Positions 10,531-21,555 of a DNA stretch of 64,000 bases are shown here, piece by piece; position 1 is the first letter of the stretch; each line of letters begins with the position of its first letter. Origin of the DNA: Larimichthys crocea (taxonomy: Eukaryota; Chordata; Actinopteri; Sciaenidae). Position numbers and translations under genes: made by a program. A model generated the notes under the pieces. That model was given only the letters and a program-made list of their open reading frames with translations. It searched no databases and was not told where the DNA came from. The stretch covers positions 62,001-126,000 of the forward strand of contig NW_020853050.1 of assembly GCF_000972845.2 (NCBI RefSeq), in the 5' to 3' direction.

Positions 10531-11100
10531 CCTTGCCCGTTTCCATGAAGCGTCCGCCAACGCTCAGCGTGCATGCACAAAGACTTCCTCCCCCGCTTCC
10601 TCACTCAGCTGATTACATCCCCGCCTCACCTGCGGAGCCTCACACACAGCGGAAAAGTTCGCCGGCGGTGCGCGTGCGTGCGCGCTCCCCACTCAGTACA
10701 CAGTGCGACAACAAACGCTTGGCGTTGCCTTTAACTCGCCGCAACAGTGTTGAAAATCGTATTCTGGAGTGTATATGGACCCGCAGAAAATTTATGCTTT
10801 TTATTTTTTTTGTACTTTGGTGAATAAACCTGTAAAATCAACCATCGTGGAGGACACACTTTTTTCTTAGTTCGTTTTGGACAACACGCGTCAGCCATAT
10901 GCTCCGGTGGAAACTGATTGCTGGAAAACCTACAGATCGTGACACCATCAGTAACGGCCATCCCCCAGAGCTTTTGGGCAGCAACTCAATATGTGCTTGT
11001 GGGTTCCAGCAAAGAGGGCATGCTGGAGTGTCGACCAAACCCTAGCAGTGCAAGTTGGAAGGGCTGGGAAGTGTACATCGAGACGGCCTGAACTAAGAAC
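10531..11100 (+). other. GC-rich segment and AATAAA site, possible solo LTR
   Basis: 10540-10740 is CpG-rich and unlike its A+T-rich neighbours. An AATAAA signal lies near 10822, followed by a GT-poor stretch and an ordinary spacer. This arrangement resembles the promoter-R-U5 order of an LTR, but no terminal repeats or target duplication were found, so the assignment is weak. Confidence 0.25.
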
Positions 11101-11384
11101 TTGATGCGGTGTGGCTCTGCCCACCAAAGGTCAGTCCATGAGATCTTCCTCTCCGCAACTTGCTCCCATCACATCCAAGCGCCTTGCTGTCTCATTCCCA
11201 CTGCTCTCACCTCATTCTTCTTTAAATGGGACAATTGGCCAGTGCTCTCCTGGGTCAGGTCTCCTTTGGCCATTTTATATTTTCAATCCAATTCAAACTT
11301 TATTTCTGACTCGCAGGATGGTCCAATACAAAGAAGAAAAAAAAGACATAGACGACAAACCACAATCCATAATTAGTTTTAAAA

Positions 11385-11760
11385 ATGGACCTACTGGCCC
11401 TCACCGAAACCTGGCTTAAAACTGAAAACACCGCCACTCGGGCAGCACTCTCCGCAGCTCACTCCTTCTCCCATACCCCCCGTCTCTCCAAGCGAGGAGG
11501 AGGAACTGGGGTCCTGGTTAACAACAAATGGAACTATGCTCCCCTGCTCCTCAACACCAACTACTGCTCATTTGAACACCATGCAATCAAAGTCATAGCT
11601 CCAGTCAAATGCTCAGTCAATGATCGTCATCTACCATCCTCCTGGACCTCTGGGTGACTTCGTCAATGAGTTAGACACGCTACTGTCCTCAATCCCTGAA
11701 CTTGAGTGCCCGCTGCTGGTCCTCGGTGATTTCAACATCCATCTAGGCAAAGCTTAAGCC
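11385..11760 (+). pseudogene. L2 LINE endonuclease, N-terminal part
   Basis: The reading includes LALTETWLK (the catalytic Glu motif of APE-like endonucleases), RGGGTGVLV and, after a frameshift, LLVLGDFNIHLG near 11716-11750 (the Asp/Asn block). The domain nicks target DNA to prime reverse transcription. A stop follows GDFNIHLGKA, and the C-terminal part resumes after the inserted LINE tail near 12274 with LTKTAINWICKTDD. Confidence 0.75.
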
Positions 11761-11798
11761 ACAGACTTTCTATCCCTCATCAACTCATTTGACATGCA

Positions 11799-12272
11799 AC
11801 TAGAATGCATGTTACTAACCAAACTTCCCCGGAGTTTCTGTGCTCTGTCGTCCAGCAGGTTCTCGTGGATCGTGGCTGCTGCTGTGATCCTGCAAGACGC
11901 CCACTACATATATTATTACTGTCATTATTACTACCATATCTATTACTGTAATCATTTTTATCATTCATTATAATTCATTGTCATTTTATCAGTCATTGTA
12001 CAATATGTTTGTGTTGATTTGTCCTGTACACGTGACATCCATTGCACGTCTGTCCGTCCTGGGAGAGGGATCCCTCCTCTGTGGCTCTTCCTGAGGTTTC
12101 TTCCACATTTTTCCCTGTTAAAAGGGTTTTTGTGGGCAAGTTTTTCCCCACTCGAACCGAGGGTCTAAGGACAGAGGGTGTCACTCCCTGTACAGATTGT
12201 AAAGCCCTCTGAGGCAAATGTACTTTGTGACTTTGGGCTATACAAATAAAATTGATTTGATTTGATTTGATT
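11799..12272 (+). repeat. 3' UTR and tail of L2 family A inserted in the LINE
   Basis: The segment from ATGTTACTAACCAAACTTC to the TTGATT-type tail is nearly the same as 31427-31988 and 63400-63665. It contains the GTGACTTTGGGCTATACAAA hairpin region (tttg/caaa stem). The host LINE endonuclease reading stops at about 11798 and resumes at about 12274. It is therefore a 5'-truncated insertion. A clear target duplication was not found. Confidence 0.82.
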
Positions 12273-12435
12273 TAGTCAGTACTCCCCCAACTCACAAAAA
12301 CGGCAATCAACTGGATCTGCAAAACTGATGACATAATGGTCACACCATTACATACCTTGGACCACTTATTCATCCACTTCATGGTTTCCCTCCCAGGTCG
12401 ACACGCTCGACTCACGCTCGACTCAGCCCCGCCCA

Positions 12436-14315
12436 TTGTTGACTGATGCCATCCGCTCGTCACATACAGCACTCAGAGCTGCAGAACGGAAATGGCACAA
12501 ATCCAAAAACCCCGCTGACCTAGAAGCCTTCCAGTCTCTCCTAGCGTCATTCTCTTCATCTGTCACGACTGCTAAAATGGAATATTACAACAAGAAAATC
12601 AGCAGCACAACTGACTCACGGAAACTCTTCTCCGCCTTCAAATCGCTGCTCAATCCTCCCCCACCCCCACCTGCCACCAACCTCACAGCTGACAGCTTTG
12701 CCTCCTTCTTTACAGACAAGGTGGCAATAATCAGCAACAATTTTGTGATCCCCCCAGTCACAACCTGCTACCCCCCCGAGACAACAGTGCAACTCTCTCC
12801 TCGTTCACCCCTCTCTCAGAAGATGAGGTATCCAAACTGATCATTAACAACCGCCCCACCACCTGCCCGCTGGACCCCATCCCCTCTAAACTCATACAAG
12901 ATATCGCTCCTACGGTAGTCCCACCGATCACATCCGTGATTAATGCCTCACTGTCCTCAGGTGTATTTCCAGCGGCCTTCAAACAAGCCAGAGTTACGCC
13001 ATTACTGAAAAAGACTATGCTTAACCCCGCCTTGGTTGAAAATTATTGGCCGGTGTCATTGCTTCCCTTCCTCTCGAAAACCATTGAGAGGGCGGTCTCT
13101 AAACAAATCACTGACTTCCACACCCATCACCACCTACTTGACCCAAAATAATTGGGTTTCAGAAGTGGCCACTCCACCGAAACAGCCTTACTATCTGTCT
13201 CAGAAGCCTTAAAAACAGCCAGAGCATGAGGGCAATCATCGGTACTCATCCTTCTCGACTTATCGGCTGCCTTCGATACAGTCAATCACGACATACTCCT
13301 AGCCACACTCGCTAACATGGGCATTACAGGCTCTGCCCACTCCTGGCTCGAGTCCTACCTCGCTGGACGCTCCTTTAATGTGTCTTGGCAAGGTCGTCTG
13401 TCATCGACTCATACCCTCTCCACGGGGTGCCACAGGGGTCGGTGCTGGGTCCCCTTCTGTTTGCCATCTACACCACCTCGCTGTCCCATGTTATCCGCTC
13501 ACACGGCTTCTCCTACCACTGCTATGCCGATGACACACAGCTATACCTGTCGTTCCAGCCGGACGACACCACGGTCTCCGCACGCATCTCCGCCTGTCTC
13601 TCTGATCTGTCAACTTGGATGAAAGACCACCATCTCCAGCTTAATCTGTCAAAACCGAACTCCTGGTCATCCCTGCCCATGAGTCAATCTGCCATGACAT
13701 CAACCTGAAAATTGGTACTGTCACTATTACCCCTAACCATGCTGCTAAAAACCTGGGCGTCGTACTAGATGATCGTCTTTCTCTCTCTGAGCACATTTCC
13801 TCCGTAGCAAGGTCATGTCGCTATGCATTGTACAATATTAGAAAAATCAGACCGTACCTGACCCAATATGCCGCTCAGCTCCTGATACAGGCTACAGTCA
13901 GCTCCCGCCTCGATTACTGCAACTCGCTCTTGGCTGGCCTACCTGCTTGCGTGATCAAACCTTTGCAAATGGTCCAGAACGACTGGTTTTCAATCAACCT
14001 AAAAGGTCACATGTCACCCCACTCTTCAGCGACCTGCACTGGCTGCCTGTAGCTGCCAGAATTAAACACAAAGCTCTGACGCTAGCCTACAAAACCATCT
14101 CAGGATCTGCCCCTGCCTATCTCAGCGTCTTACTAAAGGCTCACGTCCCGACCAGGGCGCTACGCTCCGCTCATACAAACCGTCTAGTTGTACCCTCGCC
14201 TCTCGCAAAGCGAGGTCACTCTAAACTCTTCTCTGTGGTTGTCCCCAAATGGTGGAATGACCTACTAACGGCTACTAGAACAGCAACATCCCTTTCTACC
14301 TTTAAAAACTTGTAA
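12436..14315 (+). pseudogene. L2 LINE reverse transcriptase (several frames)
   Basis: Pieces in order are: a linker (12436-12840); the INASLSSGVFPAAFKQARVTPLLKK region (12936 on, split over helices); [28 protein letters not shown] (about 13255-13300); [13 protein letters not shown] (13424-13462); catalytic YADD at 13523-13534; SRLDYCNSLLAGLP; and HWLPVAARIKHK. At least four frame changes and a stop (near 13149) separate them. The order and motifs are those of L2/CR1-type LINE ORF2. Confidence 0.85.
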
Positions 14316-14422
14316 AAACCTTTCTGTTTCGAGAATGCTTCCCTGCCTAACAAAACTAACAAAACTAACCACTTCTCTGTGCTCCTTTACACCTTTCTCA
14401 GCTTATGTCCTCCTCTGTAAGT

Positions 14423-14482
14423 CGCTTTGGATAAAAGCGTCTGCTAAATGCAATGTAATGTAATGTAATGTAATGTAATGTA
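14423..14482 (+). other. LINE 3' hairpin and TGTAA tail
   Basis: CGCTTT-GGATA-AAAGCG forms a 6-bp stem with a GGATA loop at 14423-14439, followed by about six TGTAA repeat units to 14482. The same stem and loop is the RT recognition element described for UnaL2. It marks the exact 3' end of the LINE. Confidence 0.85.
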
Positions 14483-15056
14483 CTAAGAACTTTTCTCTGA
14501 GTCTGACCGAGCCATCAACACGTATGCACTGACAGTCATCAGATACCCTGCTAGCATAATAAGTTGGACAAGGGAGGAGATAGAAACCACTGATACAGTA
14601 GTAGCAACTCAAAAGTTCCCTGAATGGCAGCCGTCTTCCAGCTGACTTCCAGCCGGCTGCCTGCAGAGTTCCGTGACCGGAGTGACCCCCCTCCTTCTCC
14701 TGGGCGTGTCTATTTTTTACTGTAACTCCACCCATTCATGTAATTACAGGGTATGACCAGGAGATGGCGCTTCTCACAGAACTTTTTTACAGTTGTTCTC
14801 CCTCGAGATGAAGTAGCTTACACACCGCATTAGCATTCTCGTTGCTCAACCTTTTGTTTGCGCTTACAGTAATGGGCTTATTGGTTTCCCAGTGTCACAG
14901 ATCACAGAGCGGAAAATGCAGCTGGTTTGACTACTGCATACTATACAGTAGCCGTATGATTTGAGCGTGTTCATGAATTGAAATTAAATTTAAGGTGTTT
15001 ATATCTAACATGTCACCATTCACCAAATCAACAACATCTAGGCTGTTCTGTTTTTA
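14483..15056. other. Unassigned, contains first copy of a duplicated segment
   Basis: No coding signal was found. 14830-15050 matches 15705-16075 in patches, including TTAGCATTCTC, ATACTATACAGTAGC and CCAAATCAACAACATCTAGG. The two look like diverged copies of one repeat. Confidence 0.45.
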
Positions 15057-15057
15057 C

Positions 15058-16510
15058 TAGTGGTGGGCCATTATCGGCGTTAACGTGCTGCGTTAACGTG
15101 AGACTCTTATCGGTCGATAAAAAAAATATCACCATTAATCTATTCTCAAAGCTGTTCCAGCCTCCCAGGTCGCTTTTTTACTTTTTGACTTTTTTCTCTT
15201 TTGTTCGTTTTTGTTTTCTTCACTGTAACTCTGTGGAGTCCTGATCTCTCTAGCAATTTAGAGAGTTTTGTGCTTTTGTCGGGTTTTTCTCGTGTTTTTT
15301 CTTGGTGTTGTTTTTTAAATGCCGCTTCTGGACAGCTGCCTTTATTTACTCCGGGAACAGATCAGCTGTTCGATTGGCGCATTAATCTATGGCCACCACT
15401 AGTCTTTGCATAATTACAGGAGCGTCTCTTCTCTTGTGCTCGCGTCTCTCTCTCGCTTATCTGCATGTAAACAACAAACTAACCCTTAAAAAGTTACAAA
15501 AAACGGTTCGGACGTCACGGGGCTGTCAGGCCTGTGTGTCAGACCTGCCGATACAAGCGAGAGGTTTTTTTAAATTAACAGTTTATTTGGAGGGGAGGGC
15601 TTGTTGTTGTTGTGCGCGACATAGAGCTGCAGAGACGAGCGTTTTGGAAGCCCTTTGTTATGCAGGTATTTACTGTAGTGCACGCTTTAGTCCAGGTAAA
15701 CCATACAAACCCCTCATTAGCATTCTCATTGTTTGCACTTGATGGGCTTTTTGGTCTCTTAGTGTCACAAATCACACACACAATGCAGCTGGTTTGAGTA
15801 CTGTATACTATACAGTAGCAACTGGTTTTGCTGGACTTTATTCCTAATCTGGAACACAGGCTAAAACTGGCTTAGCCTCCTTGCGAATAAAGTCTTTCAT
15901 GGAATGCCTAAATATATGTTTGATGGTTTCATAAGCTTATACTGCAAACTTTATTAAAACCAAACATACTTGACTTATTTCATACTTGATTCGCCCGTAA
16001 TTCTTTCCATTTACGCTTTACGCCATTTAGCCTATGGTCACTGTTTACCAAATCAACAACATCTAGGCTATGTTACGGACGTTACGAGCGGAGTTTACTT
16101 TAATAACAAGTTTATGTTGGCATGTTGTTGTTGTGCATGACATAGAGTTGCAGATATGAGCGGCTGCAGCGCTACCTCAGTGTTATCTTATCACAACATT
16201 TTTTTTCCCATCAACTGATCCGCTGATCTGCTGATCGGGTCACCCCAGCGTGTCTGTTCAGATGTGTCTTAGTTTAGACAGTCTACGGTGAGAGCGGAAC
16301 ATCACTGCTCCTCCCCGTGGACAAATGAGGCATTGCAGCTGGTTTTCACACAGACTGCTTAGGGGCGTTTCCAGTCGGGCCCTCACTGACTACGTCATCG
16401 CGGGGGATTACATTTCGGTCACGGACCAGCGAAGGACCGTTCAAGGACCAGTGAAGGACCAGTCACGGCCCCTCACGGTCCCATCATGGAAACACAGGAA
16501 CTTTTAAGTT
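15058..16510. mobile_element. hAT-like repeat end and internal sequence, partial
   Basis: It starts TAGTGGTGGGCCATTATCGG with repeated GTTAACG strings, a type of terminal sequence seen in fish hAT repeats. No matching inverted end was located, so the length is uncertain. The right part (16330-16480) has short direct repeats of a GGACCAGTGAAGGACC type. No transposase reading was recognised. Confidence 0.35.
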
Positions 16511-16529
16511 GCTACATCTGTATAAAGAC

Positions 16530-16858
16530 ACTGAATTTTCTCACAATGCATGGAGGGTTTCACCCCAAATCCAGCACCCTGAGGCTCTACACTAAGTGAA
16601 GCGAGGGAGGCCAAGGACTGGTGGGCAGCTATGGCTTGGGCAGGATACTGAACTCCAAATTGCTCCCGGAGGCTGCACCATCAGTGTGTGAATGTGTATG
16701 AATGGTTAGCTCCTAAAACTGATGAGCAGTTGGCACCTTTCATGGCAGCTAATGCCATGAGTGTATGAATGTGTGTGAATGGGTGAATTAGATATGTAGT
16801 GTAAAAGCGCTTTGAGTGGTCAGAAGACTAGAAAGGCGCTATGTAAGTACAGTCCACT
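16530..16858 (+). repeat. tRNA-like SINE family, head-truncated copy
   Basis: From about 16630, the core and tail match the complete copy at 36205-36491: GATACTGAAC, CTGATGAGCAGTTGGCACCT, GCTTTGAGTGGTC and TAGAAAGGCGCTATGTAAGT. The tRNA-like head with the B box is degraded or missing. 16530-16630 is unassigned. Confidence 0.7.
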
Positions 16859-16869
16859 TATCATTTGGT

Positions 16870-17310
16870 GAGCGTCAGAACCACCATCCAGGATGAAACA
16901 AACAAGATCTAGAAGTACATCAGGAAGACGGCCCCCAAAGATGAGCTGCTAAGTGAATGCCTCAGGCAGAAGAAACCAGGTGGTGTTGGTGTACAAACAG
17001 AAGAAGGCTGTGGTGATAGACGTAGCAATTCCGAGTGGCAGCAATATCAGGAAGAAGGAACATGAGAAGATCGAGAAATACCATGGGCTGAAAGAGGAGT
17101 TAGAGAAGATGTGGGAAGTAAAGGCAACAGTGGTGCCAGTGGTAATCGGAGCACTGGGAGCTGTGACCCACAAACTGGATGAGTGGCTACGGCAGATTCC
17201 AGGTGCAACACCTGAAGTCTCTGTCCAGAAGTGTCCTTGGAATAGCTAAAATACTGCGCAGAACCCTCAAGCTCCCAGGCCTCTGGTAGAGGACCCGAGC
17301 TCAAGGAAGA
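16870..17310 (+). pseudogene. LINE C-terminal region with R2/R4-like endonuclease fold, relic
   Basis: The 16953-17249 reading has AVVIDVAIPSGSNIRKKEHE, then EELEKMWEVKATVVPVVIGA and LGAV. It aligns with the better copy at 40422-40766. Downstream, ILRRTLKLPGLW is encoded before a stop. In R2/R4-type LINEs a PD...D restriction-like endonuclease sits at this position and nicks the target. The PD half of the motif is lost here, so the copy is inactive. Confidence 0.6.
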
Positions 17311-17660
17311 CAGACCACCCATCATAGGGTGAGAAGGGAATTTTTTTTGTAATAAAAATGTGATGTTGTGATAAAAATGTCAGGCATAGTGGGAAGGGCA
17401 ACAAGTTCAGTTCTGTCCGGGCCTGCTTGAAGTCAGACTGAAGTGGTTACAGAGAACATTTGTGAAAGTTTGAAACTGAAATTGTGCTTTTGTTGACTTA
17501 CTGAAGATATCCTTTTTTTGTGGACTTGTATATAGAGTATTTTGTTTTATATATCTTTGTAAATGTTCACACTGTTTGCACCTTGAGAGGCTGGAAATAA
17601 ACCAATAAACCACTATATTAATAATTATTAATGACTACAATAAATCACATTATCAAATCA
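17311..17660. other. Unassigned A+T-rich spacer
   Basis: No coding signal was found. There is a pair of AATAAACC strings near 17595-17610. The stretch separates the LINE end from a gypsy relic. Confidence 0.4.
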
Positions 17661-17664
17661 ATAA

Positions 17665-18400
17665 TTTACTACGTTTTGAGCGTATTGCCAAAACATGGAA
17701 CTGGCCAGAGAGTGAATGTGCATGCCAACTCATTCCACTGCTGCAAGGAAGGCATTGGAGGCCAACACTGCCACAGATGAGGAAAAAGCCCAGTGCTCTC
17801 CAGACCTGAAGACAGCACTACTGACCAAGTTCGACATATCCCGAGAGACATACTTGAAGAAGTTACAATCATGACTGTACCATCTGGTGAGAACCCCGTT
17901 GAGGCCTTCAGGGCCTCTAAAGGCCAGGGCAGCACACCAAAGAAGAGGTTGGTAAGATACTCCGGGTACTTCCTCCAGAAGTGAGGACCTGGGTAAAAAA
18001 GATGAGCCTGCCTTGTAGGTGCCAAGCTAGCTCAGTACCTTAGTACTTTTATGCTCAGAGAGGAGGCCCAGCTACATACTCCACTCGTGCAGCACCCCAA
18101 CTAACACCCCAGAGCAGCCCTGCAAAGAGAGAGTATAGCCAGAAGATTTCAGGTACCACCAGCAGCACTGACCCAAACCAACAAGCCTCTGGTAAGGACC
18201 TTATGTGGCAGGGGCATGGAACATCAGCTACAGGGAAGAGGTGTGGGGATGAGGAGGGGCGTTTGCAGGCTTCTCAATCCTGTTTTTTCTGCCATCTGGG
18301 TGTGTGTGTGTGTTTTTCTCTCTCTGCCTCTTCGCCAGGTTCAGCACACTAAAGGGGGAACATAATAAGTTCACTGGGTCTAACCCCTAAACTGATGCAC
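17665..18400 (+). pseudogene. Ty3/gypsy gag relic with SCAN-like segment
   Basis: In one broken frame the sequence reads FERIAKTWNWPESEWACQL near 17676-17735, then LKTALLTKFDISRETYLKKL near 17806-17865, and a later GTWVKK-like segment. These are the hallmarks of the SCAN-like capsid domain of a fish Ty3/gypsy gag. Several stops interrupt it. A protease of the same element follows at 18418. Confidence 0.62.
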
Positions 18401-18417
18401 CACACCCCCTCCACACC

Positions 18418-18696
18418 TTGTTTGTTTCTATTGCCAGCAGCCAGGCCACAAAGCTTCTGTGTGTCTCTTACACAACGCAAAGGTCACTTGCATTCCGGCC
18501 AGAGATGGGACCCACTAATAAAATGAGAATTCAGTACCATAAAACTGTCATTGTAAATGGTCTGCAAGTTACTGCTCTCTCTGACTTTGGTAGCTTTATG
18601 TCTTTAATTAAGCACAGTCTGGTGCAAGTAGGCAATGTGGACTACATCAGGCAAGCTGACATCTTGTGTTTATGTAGACAAGCATCATTATACTAA
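18418..18696 (+). pseudogene. Ty3/gypsy retroviral-type protease fragment
   Basis: The 92-codon reading contains IVNGLQVTALSDFGSFMSL, in which the usual LLDTGS active site has become LSDFGS, and then VGNVDYIRQADILC. The Asp is kept but the motif is degenerate. It follows the gag relic in the same orientation and is followed by a broken stretch to about 18960, where RT would be expected; no RT motif was seen. Confidence 0.6.
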
Positions 18697-18699
18697 AGT

Positions 18700-19140
18700 T
18701 GTCCTAACTATTACTATTATTACTTGTGGTGGTAGGAAATTGACCTGTGGATGCCATTCAAAAATGGGACTTGCCTGTACCTACTTACTGCAGGAAAAAG
18801 AACTGCCAAAGGACAGCAGTCTGTGTGAGGGTGGCATTAAATGGCCAAGAAAATCACCAGCCAATACTGCTTTGAGAAGCAACAGAACAACAGAACAGAA
18901 CCTGAATTGAGTTTCAACACGGTTTGGAATGGAATGGAATGTGGGAAGTACCTGAATTTTTGCACTGGAGAAGGAAGATGAAATTTGGAAAACCTGTTTG
19001 CTAAGGGGGGCCAGGAGCCAAATGAATGTGGAAAGGGAAAGGGTCCTTGTTAATAAGGATGTGATGTATTGTTGTGGGTTGTGTTGGTGTGTCACTTTCT
19101 GTGTCCTACAGAGTGGGTTATTAATTCACCTCCAGGTTGA
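18700..19140. other. Decayed gypsy internal sequence, no recognisable domain
   Basis: The stretch lies between the protease and a SINE insertion. A small GGAATGGAATGGAATG repeat is at 18925-18940. No RT or RNase H motifs could be read. Confidence 0.35.
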
Positions 19141-19462
19141 TGGTAAATGGTAAATGGACTGTACTTATATAGCGCCTTTCTAGTCTTCCGACCACTCAAA
19201 GCGCTCTACACTACATATCTCATTCACCCCATTCACACACATTCATACACTGATTGGCTACCATGCAAGGTGCCAACTGCTCATCAGTTTGTGGATCTAA
19301 CCATTCATACACATTCACACAGCGATGGCACAGCCTTCGGGGGCAATTTGGGGTTCAGTGTCTTGACCAAGGACACTTCGACATGCAGACCGCAGGAGCC
19401 GGGGATCGAACCACCGATCATCTGATTAGTGGACGACCCACTCTGCCTGTGAGCCACAGATG
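19141..19462 (-). repeat. tRNA-like SINE copy inserted in the gypsy relic
   Basis: Read on the minus strand it runs from a tRNA-like head (GGTTCGATCCCCGGC as the B box, near 19395-19409) to the tail GCGCTATATAAGTACAGTCC. It is the same family as 36205-36491. Coding traces of one Ty3/gypsy element lie on both sides. Confidence 0.78.
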
Positions 19463-19494
19463 CAACTCTTCTAAAAGCAGCTGGGTATCTAAAT

Positions 19495-19740
19495 AATCAA
19501 GGGCATGCCATACCACCCACAGACTGATAGTCTTGTTAAAAGGTTCCACTAGACACTGAAGAAGATGCTGCTGAGGTAGATGACACTGGCAAGGACTGGG
19601 ACTGCTGGTTGCCGTTTCTGCTCTTAGCGTATTGAGAGTTTCCCAGGCCTCAACACATTTCCACTGGATCTGCTCCTAAAGGGCTTGGAGGTGCCTTCCG
19701 ACTCGTAAAGTGAGAGAGAAATGGTGCAGTTTCCCCAAGA
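19495..19740 (+). pseudogene. Ty3/gypsy integrase relic
   Basis: The sequence reads PYHPQTDSLVKRFH then TLKKMLLR near 19507-19585, and later a FPLDLLLKGLGGAFR segment. This matches the conserved YHPQTDG.VERFN part of gypsy integrases, including the position before the catalytic Glu. Stops and frameshifts inactivate it. It is probably the 3' part of the element seen at 17665-18960. Confidence 0.65.
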
Positions 19741-19869
19741 GTAAGCTTTTGGCCTAATGGCAAGGGTCATACCTCATTAACTGCAAGATGGGCCTGGTCA
19801 CAAGGTACATCACCCAGACAAGAAGAAACCAAAACAGACTTACCCAGGCTCCAGGAAAGGCTCTACTGG

Positions 19870-20145
19870 TGATGGATGAAATGTATTTATGTAATGCTTT
19901 TCTAATCTTCTGACCTCTCAAGGCAGTATTTCAAATCTTGTTAACCCATTCACACACACATTCATACATGCTGCCATACAAGGTGCCAACTCATCAGTTT
20001 TTGGGATGTTTAAAAATGTGTACACACTCATACACCAATGGTACAACATCAGGAGCAATTTGGGATTCAGTATGTTGCTCAAGGATACTTTGCCATGCAG
20101 ACTGTAGGAGCTGCTGATCATCTGATTAATGGACGACCCACCCTA
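19870..20145 (-). repeat. Diverged tRNA-like SINE copy
   Basis: Segments such as TTTCTAATCTTCTGACC, CATACAAGGTGCCAACT, TTTGGGATTCAGTATG and CATCTGATTAATGGACGACC align in order with the copy at 19141-19462. It is more diverged and has lost the exact B box. Confidence 0.65.
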
Positions 20146-20149
20146 CACT

Positions 20150-21555
20150 CAAAAAAATGAAACATTGACTTAAATTAAAATTATTTTGTCCACAGGTTCC
20201 ACAAAAGTGTAATCTGTTAGTTAAAAGCAAAAATGTTAAGGTCATCTAACTTTATGAACTAATGTATTACATTAACACAATGTGAATTGACCCAACTAGA
20301 TAAAATAACTTATGATCAACAAGAGATATTTAAGTTTATCCAATCTAATACAGTTATGTTACATGGACATAAATAATATATTTACAGGCTACATATTTTA
20401 CATGTGTCCTTTGAACATGTAGTAAAATAATAAATTTAAGTTCAATTTATTAAAATAGGTTTTCATCCAATTTATTTTATACTAATTAGTGTGACCTAAT
20501 TCTAGTTAGGTTCCACACAAATGAATTTTGTACACCCAACATATTTTTGGTATTTCCTTTATTCACCAATATTCAATTAACATTTTGTTGCCACTGGGTC
20601 CAAAATACAACCCCACAACTACCCCTAATATACATTATGGTGCAGCATTGTTCAACACTAACAATTGTAAACTGCCTTTATGCAGTCCAACAATGCAACA
20701 GACTTGCAGTTCTCTCTTTTTTTTTTGTAACAGCATAATAACCTAACTATACACACATAACACACAGGCTGCTGTCAACTTTTATTTTTGTACTGTAGAA
20801 GGAAAAAACTGAGATATTAACATTTTAACAAACATGTCAGCTCGTGTTCCAGCATTCTGTTACAGTAGTGTTTGTTTTTTAAAGCCACTACAAGAAATTC
20901 TTAACTGGTTATGAAAGAGTCTCAATTTCTACACAAACAAACAAGACCTACCGCTACAAGATTGGCTATTTCTGTAATTTGCCATTCTAATTGGCTGCTA
21001 CTGGGTTGGAGGTGGGCAAAATCACACAAAGCAGTTTATACGGCAGGCAGACCAGAAGAGCCTATGTTTACATTTTCTCAGGCAAAGTTTAGCAGTAAGT
21101 TAGTATGATACGGTGTCTAGTCTGATGCCTTTTGTCCACATGCACCGCCAAACAAAAGTTCCTTGTGGTGGCTTTAAGTTGTCAGTATGAAAGATGGACT
21201 TATTCAATTTCTTTGCAGTTGTTTTGGATGCAGCTCGTTTTTAAAAAGTCTACAAAATATCCATTCAGTTGTCAACAATTTTGGTGCTGCATGGTCTATC
21301 AATTCACTTGTCACTTAGTAGTACAACCACGGGTCCCACTCCTTTTTACCAAAGACATTCAAATTCTCTAACTTTTCCAGGATTTTCAAAAGTGTGGGAA
21401 CCCCGTTCCACTAGAATTTTACTAACTTATGGTAGTAGTTTTCCAAAACATTTCCAAATGTTTATTTTTCTGAAGTGATTTTTTTCCCCTTGCTCTGCTA
21501 TTTTCTAACAGCTAATCATTTTTATTCACATTCGGCATCCAAATGAATGGTTGGT
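20150..21555 (-). other. A+T-rich non-coding stretch, possibly 3' UTR of the next exon
   Basis: No coding signal was found. If the minus-strand exon at 21556-21868 is real, this would be its 3' untranslated side. A minus-strand AATAAA (plus TTTATT at 20558-20563) would end a UTR of about 1 kb. This link is inference only. Confidence 0.3.

Larger units (their letters stand above)
11110..14482 (+). mobile_element. L2-clade LINE (UnaL2-like tail), ORF2 broken
   Basis: The element encodes an APE-type endonuclease and an RT on the plus strand, interrupted at 11799-12272 by another LINE end. It finishes with a hairpin (14423-14439) and a run of TGTAA-type repeats. That 3' structure is known for eel UnaL2 and related fish L2 LINEs, where RT recognises the hairpin. 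A foreign or diverged stretch of about 110 bp (11270-11380) lies inside the 5' part. Several frameshifts make it non-autonomous. Confidence 0.85.
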
